64,000 bases of DNA from Ricordea florida (lineage: Eukaryota > Cnidaria > Anthozoa > Corallimorpharia > Ricordeidae), in contig OX453273.1 in the NCBI GenBank assembly GCA_949710005.1, forward strand, positions 45,264,781-45,328,780. The letters are read 5' to 3'. This document shows, in pieces, positions 8,197 through 15,904 of the stretch (positions within the stretch are counted from its first letter, which is position 1; each line of letters opens with the position of its first letter). Below the pieces are notes generated by a model. That model was given only the letters and a program-made list of their open reading frames with translations, did no database searches and was not told the origin of the DNA. The translations under genes and the position numbers were made by a program.

Positions 8197-11100
8197 ATGG
8201 CGCTCTCTATTATTACCTTAAATTGTAATGGACTGCGTGATCCAAACAAGCGGATGGGTCTACTCCAGTGGTTGTCTTGCTTAACCCTGGACATCATCTG
8301 TTTACAAGAGACTCACATGGTCTCTGCAAACGAAGCTCTTCCATGGTTTTCTTCCTTTGGGTATCAGGCTGTGGTCTCCTCGGGGACAAACCACTCGTGC
8401 GGAGTTGCTATTCTCTTTCGCAACTCTTTCTCTCTTCAATCTTCATGGGCTGATACAGATGGTCGCTTTGCTTTAGCCGAGCTCAGCACACACGGCAAAC
8501 TTTTTCGGGTTGCCTGTGCTTACGCACCAAACAGGAACCCCGCACGTAACGACTTCATCGAAAGTGTCGCCAACCAAATTGACCCTGCCATACCAACCAT
8601 TCTGCTGGGTGACTTTAACACCGTCCTCGATAGAACACTCGATAGGAGAGGCTCGGACTCCTCGGACACTTCCCGGGAGAGTTCACTTTTCCTTTCGCAG
8701 TGTTTTGATGACTGCTGCGTCATTGACATTTGGAGGGCCCTCCACCCTGCGTCCTCCTCCTTCACATGGTCCAAACCGGACAACTCTATCTCGTCCCGCA
8801 TCGACCTTATCGGTTGCCCTTATGCCTGGGTATCTGACGTGTCCTCTTGCGACATTCTTCCCTGCCCGTTCTCTGATCACTGCGGAGTCAAGCTTGGTTT
8901 CTCTATCCCTGATGCCATTCCCAGGGGGCCGGGCCGATGGAAACTCAACACTTCCATTCTGTCTGATGTGGCCTTTTCTGACGCAGTGTCATCTTTTTGG
9001 GTGGACTGGCGTTCAAAGCAGACCTCTTTCCCTTCCCTCCAGAAATGGTGGGACGCTGGCAAGCGCCACCTAAAGGCTCTTGCCATTCGTTTTTCTTGCT
9101 CTCGTTCCGCTAGCGACCACGCCTCCCGAGACCTGTTGTCTCGGCTGGCGACCCATCTCAAGTCAAAACTCGACCTAGGTTTTTGTTCTTTTACTGATGT
9201 GTACCACTCCGTTCTGGCCAAAATTGCCGACCTAGACCGTTCTGTAGCTGCCGGGGCTAAGACCCGTGCCCGAGTCCGTTGGGCAGAAGAAGGCGAATCA
9301 TCTTCGTCCTATTTTTTCCGTCTGGAGAAGAAACGAGGTACCGAGAACTGGATTTCCGCCATCCAAGCCCCTGATGGAAGCCTATCCTCAACCATCGATG
9401 GTATTTGTGGGTCATGGGCCTCCTTTTTCCGTGATCTTTTTACCGAGTCCCCAACTGACAAATCGTCGCAGGATGTTTTGCTCTCCAACCTGGATTCTCT
9501 GTCCCCAGATGAGTCCCGTTCCTGCGAAGGCGACATTACACCCGCTGAAGCCAAGTCTGCTCTTGAAGGCATGGCCCTGGGTAAAACTCCGGGCTGTGAT
9601 GGTCTACCGGCCGAATTTTACCTCCGCTTTTGGCATCTCCTGGGGGATGATTTAATCTTAGTACTGAATCACTCTCTCCGGGCTGGTACCCTTCCCTTAT
9701 CTCTCCGAACCGGTTTAATTTCCTTGCTGTTCAAAAAAGGCAATCGCCTCGAGCCCAAAAACTGGCGGCCAATAACACTTTTAAACGTGGACTATAAGAT
9801 CCTTTCACGTGTGTTGGCTGGCCGCCTCCTCAAGGTTATTCACAGTGTCGTCCGCCCCGAACAAACGTGCGGAGTTCCTGGACGCTTCATTGGAGAGAAT
9901 GTTGCCTTCCTCCGGGACGTGGTCACGTTCGCCACTGAAACCAACAGCCCTGTTGCTATTCTCTCCCTCGACCAGGAGAAAGCCTTCGACAGAGTTGACT
10001 GGGGGTTTCTTTTTGCCACTCTTACTCGTATGGGTTTTGGGCCTTCGTTTATTTCTTGGGTTAAGCTTTTATACACTAATATCCGCAGTTCTGTTTTAGT
10101 TAATGGTTACTCCTCTGAGTTCTTTTCTCTCTCTCGTGGCGTCAGACAGGGGTGTCCACTCTCCCCTCTCTTGTACGTCCTTCAAATTGAAGTTCTGGCC
10201 AGCGCCTTTCGTTCGTCGCCTGACATTTGCGGCCTCTCCCTGCCAGGCTCTTACTCGCCCCTACCCGTGGTGTCTCTTTACGCTGACGACACTTCAGCAA
10301 TTGTTACCTCTGATTCCTCCATCAAGGCTGTTTTTGACATCTATTCTTTATACGAAAAGGGATCGGGTTCCAAGCTTAACCCGAGTAAATGTGAGGGTCT
10401 ATGGTTGGGTGCCTGGAAAGGCCGCCTAGACTCTCCGGTCGCTATTAAGTGGACGTCTGACAAAATCAAAGTCCTCGGGGTCTTTCTCGGCAACGGGGAT
10501 GTGTCAGAAGCAAACTGGCGTCCCCGGGTCGACTCAGTCACCAAATGTCTGGCCTCATGGCGGTCTCGCCACTTGTCTTACAAGGGTAAAGCCCTTATCC
10601 TTAATGCTCTCGGCCTGTCTAGAGTGTGGTACGTGGCATCCCTTATCCATATGCCTCCCTGGGCCCTCTCCGAACTCAACTGCGTTGTTTTCAATTTCTT
10701 TTGGAGTGGCAAAAAGGATCTCGTAGCTAGGCGTGTTGTTATCCAACCTTGTAGTGCAGGCGGTTTTGGGGTGGCGTCTGTTCACCTGAAAATTTCGGCT
10801 CTCCTTACCCAGTGGGTGAGGAGATTCGCAGTTTCTCCCAACGCGTGGTCCTCTTTGATGAACTTTTGGTTTCTCAAGGCTTTTGGTGAACCAGCTCTCT
10901 CAGTGTTGGCTAACCCCCTCGTCTTTCCCCCAGGGAGATTGCCGCCGTTTTACTCCACCTTGTTAATGGCTTGGCGTTCCCTGGGCGGTGGTTCTTCTGG
11001 CGCCCTTCAACCCCTTGTTTTTGGCTTGGGTTCTGCTGGTGGCCCCAAGCCTGTTTCTTCTCTAACTTGCAAGGCCGCCTACTCCCTCCTGTTGGAGTCC

Positions 11101-11721
11101 AATCGGTCTACACCGCACTGTGTTGCTAAATTCCGTCCTGTCTTCGGCGATCTTTATTGGTCGACTACTTGGAACTCTCTGAGCTGCATGCCTTTGGATC
11201 GTTCCGTTGTGGACCTCTCCTGGCGTGTCGCTCATGGGGTTCTTTACACCGCTGCACGTTTAGCCTCTTTTGGCTACAACCATCCTCTGGCCTGTTACTG
11301 TGGTCATCCTTTGGAGACCACGGAGCACCTTTTTTACTCTTGCCCGTTAGCCCAGAGTGGAATCTCCTGGATCCAGTCCCTTCTTTTCTGTGCGGCTCCT
11401 CTGGCCCCCTCCATCGAGTTGCGCCACTTGCTCTTTGGTTTTTCTGAGGACGAGCTCAGGGTCGTCCCCATAGTTTTCGTTTATTTACTTCATGTTTGCA
11501 AATTCTTTATCTGGAGTCAGAGAAACGACTTTCGTTTCCGCTCTGTTCCTCCTGGTGCGGTTGGTCTCATCGCTGGGATGAAGGCACGCCTTCGGTTCTT
11601 CCTCCCTTTGTTATTCAAACGTTTTTCTTCTAATCGCCGTCGGCGTTGGTTCCACCGCCAGTGGGGAGCCAATGGGATCATAGGTATTGTGGTCGGGGGC
11701 ACCTTTGTCCTCAAAATCTAA
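8197..11721 (+). CDS. LINE U1-A copy 1 ORF2, APE endonuclease-reverse transcriptase
   Basis: The protein has 1174 residues from the ATG at 8197 (MALSIITLN), the start equivalent to that of other families. The N-terminal AP-like endonuclease shows LNCNGLRD, CLQETH (near 35-40), GDFNTVLD and a late SDH motif. The RT domain shows KNWRPITLLN, SLDQEKAFDRV, RGVRQGCPLSPLLYVL and YADDT at about 695-699. A CCHC-like cluster (CYCG...H...C) lies near the C-terminus. The endonuclease would nick the U1 gene and RT would prime on it. The ORF is intact. Its closest relative here is the copy at 31083. Confidence 0.92.
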   Translation: MALSIITLNCNGLRDPNKRMGLLQWLSCLTLDIICLQETHMVSANEALPWFSSFGYQAVVSSGTNHSCGVAILFRNSFSLQSSWADTDGRFALAELSTHGKLFRVACAYAPNRNPARNDFIESVANQIDPAIPTILLGDFNTVLDRTLDRRGSDSSDTSRESSLFLSQCFDDCCVIDIWRALHPASSSFTWSKPDNSISSRIDLIGCPYAWVSDVSSCDILPCPFSDHCGVKLGFSIPDAIPRGPGRWKLNTSILSDVAFSDAVSSFWVDWRSKQTSFPSLQKWWDAGKRHLKALAIRFSCSRSASDHASRDLLSRLATHLKSKLDLGFCSFTDVYHSVLAKIADLDRSVAAGAKTRARVRWAEEGESSSSYFFRLEKKRGTENWISAIQAPDGSLSSTIDGICGSWASFFRDLFTESPTDKSSQDVLLSNLDSLSPDESRSCEGDITPAEAKSALEGMALGKTPGCDGLPAEFYLRFWHLLGDDLILVLNHSLRAGTLPLSLRTGLISLLFKKGNRLEPKNWRPITLLNVDYKILSRVLAGRLLKVIHSVVRPEQTCGVPGRFIGENVAFLRDVVTFATETNSPVAILSLDQEKAFDRVDWGFLFATLTRMGFGPSFISWVKLLYTNIRSSVLVNGYSSEFFSLSRGVRQGCPLSPLLYVLQIEVLASAFRSSPDICGLSLPGSYSPLPVVSLYADDTSAIVTSDSSIKAVFDIYSLYEKGSGSKLNPSKCEGLWLGAWKGRLDSPVAIKWTSDKIKVLGVFLGNGDVSEANWRPRVDSVTKCLASWRSRHLSYKGKALILNALGLSRVWYVASLIHMPPWALSELNCVVFNFFWSGKKDLVARRVVIQPCSAGGFGVASVHLKISALLTQWVRRFAVSPNAWSSLMNFWFLKAFGEPALSVLANPLVFPPGRLPPFYSTLLMAWRSLGGGSSGALQPLVFGLGSAGGPKPVSSLTCKAAYSLLLESNRSTPHCVAKFRPVFGDLYWSTTWNSLSCMPLDRSVVDLSWRVAHGVLYTAARLASFGYNHPLACYCGHPLETTEHLFYSCPLAQSGISWIQSLLFCAAPLAPSIELRHLLFGFSEDELRVVPIVFVYLLHVCKFFIWSQRNDFRFRSVPPGAVGLIAGMKARLRFFLPLLFKRFSSNRRRRWFHRQWGANGIIGIVVGGTFVLKI

Positions 11722-12068
11722 ACGAAAAATGAAAATCAAATACAAAAGTTTATAAACATAAAATGTAGTTCAATTACAAAGTCGTCTTTGTTCGCTGTGT
11801 TAACTGCGCCCTCCTTGGCTAGCCTCCTAGTTCAACCTAGTCTCCCTAGGTGGGGCTGACGCCTTGTGAGGAGCGTAGTTTCTTTGTTTGTTTATTGAGT
11901 TTGTTGTCCCGTCTCATTGTTGTTCAGTTCTTTCCGCCAGAAGTTCTGGGGTCGTCGTATTTAGTATGTCTTGTTAGTTGTTCATTGTTGTACAGTTATT
12001 TCCGCCAGAAGTTCTGGGGTCGTCGTTTATGTCTTGTCCCGTTTTATGTTGTTTTCTTGTGTATGTGT

Positions 12069-12115
12069 GGGCCAGGTTCGATTCCTGGGTGACAGTTGAC
12101 GTGCTGGTGCACCCC
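12069..12115 (+). promoter_or_regulatory. 3'-UTR three-way junction with T-loop-like hairpin, U1-A copy 1
   Basis: GGG/CCC encloses two hairpins. The first is CCAGG-TTCGATT-CCTGG (12072-12088), with the 5-bp stem and 7-nt loop of a tRNA T-arm. The second is GTGC-TGGT-GCAC (12101-12112). U1-B keeps both loop lengths and the TGGT loop with different stem pairs. There are no other tRNA parts, so this is not a tRNA gene. Confidence 0.6.
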
Positions 12116-12165
12116 CGTGTTTGAGTGATGTTGCCCACTGTCATGTGGGTTAACATGAGTCGGTA

Positions 12166-12206
12166 GACCGGCGGGCATTGCACTCCTTAACAGGGCCCGG
12201 CCGATC
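12166..12206 (+). promoter_or_regulatory. Terminal hairpin with U1A-type loop, U1-A copy 1
   Basis: A GC-rich stem (GACCGGCGGGC with GCCCGGCCGATC, one mismatch and one bulge) presents the loop ATTGCACTCC at 12177-12186. It lies just before the A tail. AUUGCACUCC is the U1A-protein-binding loop of U1 stem-loop II. A role in RT recognition, U1A binding or both is inferred. Confidence 0.65.
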
Positions 12207-12217
12207 ACTTAAATACA

Positions 12218-12223
<6 letters not shown>

Positions 12224-12250
<27 letters not shown>

Positions 12251-12299
12251 TCAAGGAGGCAGTCCTCTCAAGGCGAGGCCCTTTCATTGCACTTCGATT

Positions 12300-12342
<43 letters not shown>

Positions 12343-12390
12343 TATAATTTCTGGTAGTGGGGTCCTGCGTTCGCGCTAGACCCCGACTTA
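12224..12390 (+). ncRNA. U1 snRNA, main part, unit 1 (5' dinucleotide displaced)
   Basis: ACTTACCTGACGCGGGAGG onward matches U1: stem-loop II with loop CATTGCACTTC (12285-12295), the ACCCCAAATGTGGG stem-loop III, the Sm-like TAATTTCTGG, and a terminal stem-loop ending near CCCCGAC. It begins directly after the LINE A tail, so the U1 promoter is now 6 kb upstream. Confidence 0.92.
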
Positions 12391-12457
12391 GCTAGTGATT
12401 TCAATTGTCTTATCTTGTTTTATTAACAATGTTTTGTGTTTTGTATTTGCTGTACAG

Positions 12458-12675
12458 TGCCGACGAAGAAGGCGCGTTTCTGCTCCATCTGTCCGTGTGT
12501 CTGTGTGCGCATGACAGGCCTACGGTATTGGCATAAAGGTAGGCAATTTCATGAATCTATTATTCGTCTGCTAGGTCCTCTCTTGCTTGTTTGTGTGTTA
12601 CATTCATTAAAGGAGCGTTGCAAAATTAGTACCGTTTGTCGAGGAACACTTGACGTTTGTTCGTATGCTGTTTGA
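12458..12675 (+). other. Candidate host exon 2, unit 1
   Basis: A 3'-splice-like TATTTGCTGTACAG ends at 12457. Joined to exon 1 (6168), the frame reads MEQKF-VPTKKARFCSIC and onward to a stop at 12673-12675, ~78 residues, Cys-rich at first. A second 5'-splice-like site, AAAG|GTAGGC, lies inside at about 12539. It is nearly identical in all three units. I do not recognise the product. The interval 12391-12744 otherwise holds no gene. Confidence 0.3.
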
Positions 12676-12746
12676 AAATGTTGAAGGGTGGTGAACGGTT
12701 GCGCACGCAGGATTAGTATCGATTGGGCAAAAGGGCTGAAAAGGAA

Positions 12747-12768
12747 GCCTACAACACGGGGTATTCCC

Positions 12769-12801
<33 letters not shown>

Positions 12802-12864
12802 TACAGGGCTTAACTTCGGTGATCGGACGAGAACCGGTGCTTTCCCTGTGGTATGGTCGTAGAC
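12747..12864 (-). rRNA. 5S ribosomal RNA, unit 1
   Basis: On the minus strand, 118 nt from GTCTACGACCATACC to GTGTTGTAGGC have full 5S character, including the internal control region (GTTAAGC, GGGTTAGTACTTGGATGGGTGACCGCCTGGG). A TTTT run 4 nt after the 3' end (AAAA at 12739-12742 on the plus strand) is a Pol III terminator. It is intact, lies between U1 and U2 and runs opposite to them. Confidence 0.95.
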
Positions 12865-13002
12865 GGGAGAGTTGCGCGCAAATTAACGTTGTTATGGGGC
12901 CGTGTTGTTGCAGGGTTGCAGAGAGGGAAGAGGTTGAAGGCTACACCATATGGTTCTGTTGGGAGCTGGGCACGACCCGGGTTGGTTTGGGGCATTTAGG
13001 GC

Positions 13003-13034
13003 ATCGCTTCTCGGCCTTTTGGCTAAGGTCAAAG
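13003..13034 (+). ncRNA. U2 snRNA 5' head, unit 2 (split)
   Basis: ATCGCTTCTCGGCCTTTTGGCTAAG is the U2 5' end. The match fades at GGTCAAAG, where an ORF1-only element begins. The GTAGTA branch-point-pairing sequence is absent. The 138 bp upstream (12865-13002) are repeated before the other U2 heads, show no TATA box and should hold the proximal snRNA promoter element; I cannot define it. Confidence 0.88.
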
Positions 13035-14636
13035 TTATGTCGAATGTTCGAGAGAGTATGGATACTGGTGAAATGGGGCGTCCTGATGCAGGCCGCAGTA
13101 CTGATGGTGATAAAAAGCAAGGAAATGTAGTGGATGGAGTTTATCGTCGGAAAACGCCCGTTAATGCTGATGTTGCTGAACAGGGAAATGTGCAAAATGT
13201 TAATGAAGGACGCCATCGACAGGAGAATTCATTGCCAAGTCGACCACGGACAGCTACTTTCACGCCTTCGCGCGCTACCACTGCTGAAGATGCCTACAAC
13301 GCGTTGATGCATATCGGATTTGACCCTAATGACATTGTTTGTCTTCAGAAATTAATGAATGGGTCCGTGGAAATTACTTTCCAAACTGTTGAACTTCAAC
13401 AACGTTTTCTTCATTTGCATTCGTTTCCTATCGGGAATGAAAATTATGCGATTCAGGACGTTGACAGTTCGGTAGTTTTTTTAACTGTGTATGATGCGCC
13501 GTTCGAACTCAATGATTTCGGTATTATTGCTAGACTTCAGGATTATTGTGAAGTGTTTAGTTATAGAGATGGGCGGTACGGTTTTAATCGGAAAGTTTAT
13601 ACAGGTCGACGGCATTTTCGAGTGCGTATTATTAGACACATCCCGAGTTATATTCGTTTTGGTAGGCGTTTAGTACATTTCCGATACGAGGGACAACCGC
13701 CCACGTGTCGGAGATGTCACAGTACTGATCACTACGCGGAGGGTTGCCGAGTTAAGATTTGTTTCAACTGTTCTGAAGTCGGTCATGAAAGTTCTGCATG
13801 TCCAAGACCGATTTTGTGCTCGATTTGCCGTTCGGATGAGCATTTAGCGAGGGTTTGTACAGGGTGGAGCACGAATACGCCTACTGGAATTCAAGAAAAA
13901 GAAACGGTTCTGTCTCCTGAGGAAGAAAGCCTTTTGGCTGCTAATGATGTGAAGGATTCCCCTAGTATTGTTGAAAATACCTCTACTACTAGTGATGAGG
14001 ACACTTCTGGCTCTGATGATGAGGAGATTATGGAACTTCAAAATGTTACCCCTTTAGCTTCAACGGTTATGCCTAATTCTAGTGTTCAATCTTCTGTAAC
14101 CCCTATTTCTAGTAAGGAACTTCAAAATGTTACCCCTTTAACTTCAACGATTCAATCTTCTGTAACCCCTATTTCTAGTAAGTCGAGTTTAGCTGAATCT
14201 TCTGTAACCCCTGACCTTGACACGGTTTCACACCTGAAAGGTGTTTCCCAAGCAAAAGGTACGATTACGAAATCTAAGCCGGGGCGGCAAGGTGCTAATT
14301 TACAGAAGAGATCACACCTATTGGCTCAGCAAATTTGCAAAGGAATTGGTCAATCTCCTGTGTCTAGTAAGGTTTCGCAACCGAAGGTTTCGCAATCGAA
14401 ACCTGCCGTGAAGTCTAAGACAGTGTCTGGAAAATCTGGTATTTCATTAGGGGAAGCAACTAGGAACTGGCTTTATGGTTGAGACTTTGTTTTAATGTAA
14501 TGACGAAGATTTGTAACGGCTTACTTTGTAATGGTTTGTTTTTAAGGTTTTAGGATTTTTGTAATATAGAGGAGCCTTCGGGCCATTTTATCGTCGGGTT
14601 TTTCAATAAACCTTTTGTCAAAAAAAAAAAAAAAAA
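13035..14636 (+). mobile_element. ORF1-only LINE-like element, copy 1, in U2
   Basis: This 1.6-kb poly(A) element lies between the U2 head and the U2 sequence TCTGTTCTTAT (14637). It contains one zinc-knuckle ORF1, no endonuclease or RT, essentially no 5' UTR and a ~120-bp 3' tail with AATAAACC before 17 A residues. The tail and U2 junction resemble LINE Z. It is probably non-autonomous and moved by a U2-targeting LINE, or a fixed insertion spread by unit duplication. Confidence 0.75.
13037..14482 (+). CDS. ORF1-only element copy 1, triple zinc-knuckle RNA-binding protein
   Basis: The protein has 481 residues from the ATG at 13037 (MSNVRESMD), only three bases past recognisable U2 sequence. 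The frame is also open upstream through U2 into its promoter, but that part is not protein-like. Residues ~75-215 form a predicted RRM-like ORF1 core. Three CCHC knuckles follow, at C224-C237, C242-C255 and C261-C274. An acidic Ser/Thr tail contains the repeated phrase ELQNVTPL...SSVTPISS. It should bind RNA and chaperone nucleic acid. An intact ORF in both copies suggests selection or recent spread. No partner ORF2 lies in the element. Confidence 0.8.
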   Translation: MSNVRESMDTGEMGRPDAGRSTDGDKKQGNVVDGVYRRKTPVNADVAEQGNVQNVNEGRHRQENSLPSRPRTATFTPSRATTAEDAYNALMHIGFDPNDIVCLQKLMNGSVEITFQTVELQQRFLHLHSFPIGNENYAIQDVDSSVVFLTVYDAPFELNDFGIIARLQDYCEVFSYRDGRYGFNRKVYTGRRHFRVRIIRHIPSYIRFGRRLVHFRYEGQPPTCRRCHSTDHYAEGCRVKICFNCSEVGHESSACPRPILCSICRSDEHLARVCTGWSTNTPTGIQEKETVLSPEEESLLAANDVKDSPSIVENTSTTSDEDTSGSDDEEIMELQNVTPLASTVMPNSSVQSSVTPISSKELQNVTPLTSTIQSSVTPISSKSSLAESSVTPDLDTVSHLKGVSQAKGTITKSKPGRQGANLQKRSHLLAQQICKGIGQSPVSSKVSQPKVSQSKPAVKSKTVSGKSGISLGEATRNWLYG

Positions 14637-14734
14637 TCTGTTCTTATATCTTGTTCTACGAGTGCTGGTACCATTTTGTCTCCGAGAGGGCCGCGTAAGT
14701 ATATTTTCTTGCGAATTATTTACGTGACCCCACG

Positions 14735-15904
14735 ATGGCGGCCAAACAACAGGCCTTACATTTTCAACACCGCCGTACGGTACGGCTCCTAGTGGATGAT
14801 TCCATGAATTTAGACGTGAAAACTATTACTGAATCCTTACCAGACTTTAAGGACGAACTACAAGGCATTGTGCCTCTTTATGGAGGCAAATGTTACGATA
14901 TCACAGTAAAGTCGCCGGAAGCGGCTCTCCGACTAGTAGAGTCAGGTTTTGACTACCTGAACAGTGTTAAACCACTTCAACTTCTCGGCCGAAAAGCCGT
15001 TCATATCTCAGTATTTGTATCGGTGGAATTCCCCGATGAAATTTTATTGGATCTTTTGGAATCTTATGGGACCCTGAAATCCCGTAACGTTAGACGACTT
15101 CACTTCAAAGATGACGGTTTTCAGCATTTAGAAAACGGGACCCGGGTGGTGGAATTCACCCAAATTACCAGAGATATCCCGAGACGAATCATTATTCAAG
15201 GAATTCCTATCGGTTTTAAGTATACTGGCCAACCGGTCGTATGCTTTAAATGCGGCTCAGCGGATCATCTGGTTCGTGCCTGCCCAAAACGGCGACCCGC
15301 CAACAGCACCGACAAACAAGAACCCACACCCACAACTACAGAAACTTCTCAACACGCAGCTCGACCTACGACAACCGAGGAAAGTTCTGCTATGGACGTT
15401 ACACCGACCTCCACCGCTTCACAGCCAGCTAACACAGACGACCCTACACCAAAACAGACACCGGAACTTTACAGCAACCCGCCTGAGGAACCGAAAACGA
15501 CCAAGCGCAAAGTAGAGGAAACTGACATCAGCGACGACCTAGAAGGCAAACGGGCAAAAGACCCCGGTTCCTCGGACGACGACGAACTCTCTGGCACTTC
15601 TATCGACAGGGCAGAGGGCCTCAAACTATTCCTAGATGCACTCAAAAACGGACACAGCGCTATGCGCTCCGTCCTTATGAAATCCCTTCCAGGCCCGCAA
15701 TATTACAAAGCGCGCGGACTTTGGCTCCACTACACTCATGGAAATTTCAGTGAACACAAAGCCCGCTCCCACAAAGTCAACTCCCCCAAGGAAAAGGTGG
15801 CGTGGGAGAAAGCTTCGGGCAAACCTACCCAAGACTCGTTAGCAGCGCTCATTGACCAATGTAACACTCTACGTAAAGACAAAAACGCTTTTTTTAGTTT
15901 CTAA
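14735..15904 (+). CDS. LINE X ORF1, zinc-knuckle RNA-binding protein
   Basis: The protein has 389 residues from the ATG at 14735. Residues ~12-160 are a basic RRM-like ORF1 core (RRTVRLLVDDSM...). One CCHC knuckle lies at C170-C183 (CFKCGSADHLVRAC). The middle is Thr/Pro-rich, and the C-terminal ~100 residues form a helical charged domain shared with LINE Y ORF1. Its predicted role is binding element RNA. Its TAA (15902-15904) overlaps the ORF2 ATG as TAATG, which suggests termination-reinitiation coupling as shown for the LINE SART1. Confidence 0.85.
   Translation: MAAKQQALHFQHRRTVRLLVDDSMNLDVKTITESLPDFKDELQGIVPLYGGKCYDITVKSPEAALRLVESGFDYLNSVKPLQLLGRKAVHISVFVSVEFPDEILLDLLESYGTLKSRNVRRLHFKDDGFQHLENGTRVVEFTQITRDIPRRIIIQGIPIGFKYTGQPVVCFKCGSADHLVRACPKRRPANSTDKQEPTPTTTETSQHAARPTTTEESSAMDVTPTSTASQPANTDDPTPKQTPELYSNPPEEPKTTKRKVEETDISDDLEGKRAKDPGSSDDDELSGTSIDRAEGLKLFLDALKNGHSAMRSVLMKSLPGPQYYKARGLWLHYTHGNFSEHKARSHKVNSPKEKVAWEKASGKPTQDSLAALIDQCNTLRKDKNAFFSF

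Larger units (their letters stand above)
6224..12223 (+). mobile_element. LINE U1-A copy 1, inserted in U1 snRNA
   Basis: This is a full-length 6.0-kb two-ORF Tx1-like LINE, flanked by the 16-bp U1 duplication ACTTACCTGACGCGGG (6208-6223 and 12224-12239). It has a ~560-bp 5' UTR with a structured element and GGG repeats, ORF1 with two zinc knuckles, ORF2 with endonuclease and RT, and a ~500-bp 3' UTR with two structured elements and a short A tail. The 3' UTR also has a ~75-bp direct repeat containing CCGCCAGAAGTTCTGGGG near 11936 and 12002. Both ORFs are open, so this copy may be active. Confidence 0.9.

Noticed and set aside
12072-12088. tRNA gene suggested by the T-arm-like hairpin
   Set aside because: No anticodon arm, D-arm or A box lies at the right distance; only the T-arm shape is present.
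12950-13036. N-terminal extension of the ORF1-only protein through the U2 head (and the same at 27034)
   Set aside because: It is U2 and U2-promoter sequence that happens to be open; the ORF1 family start is the ATG at 13037 or 27121.
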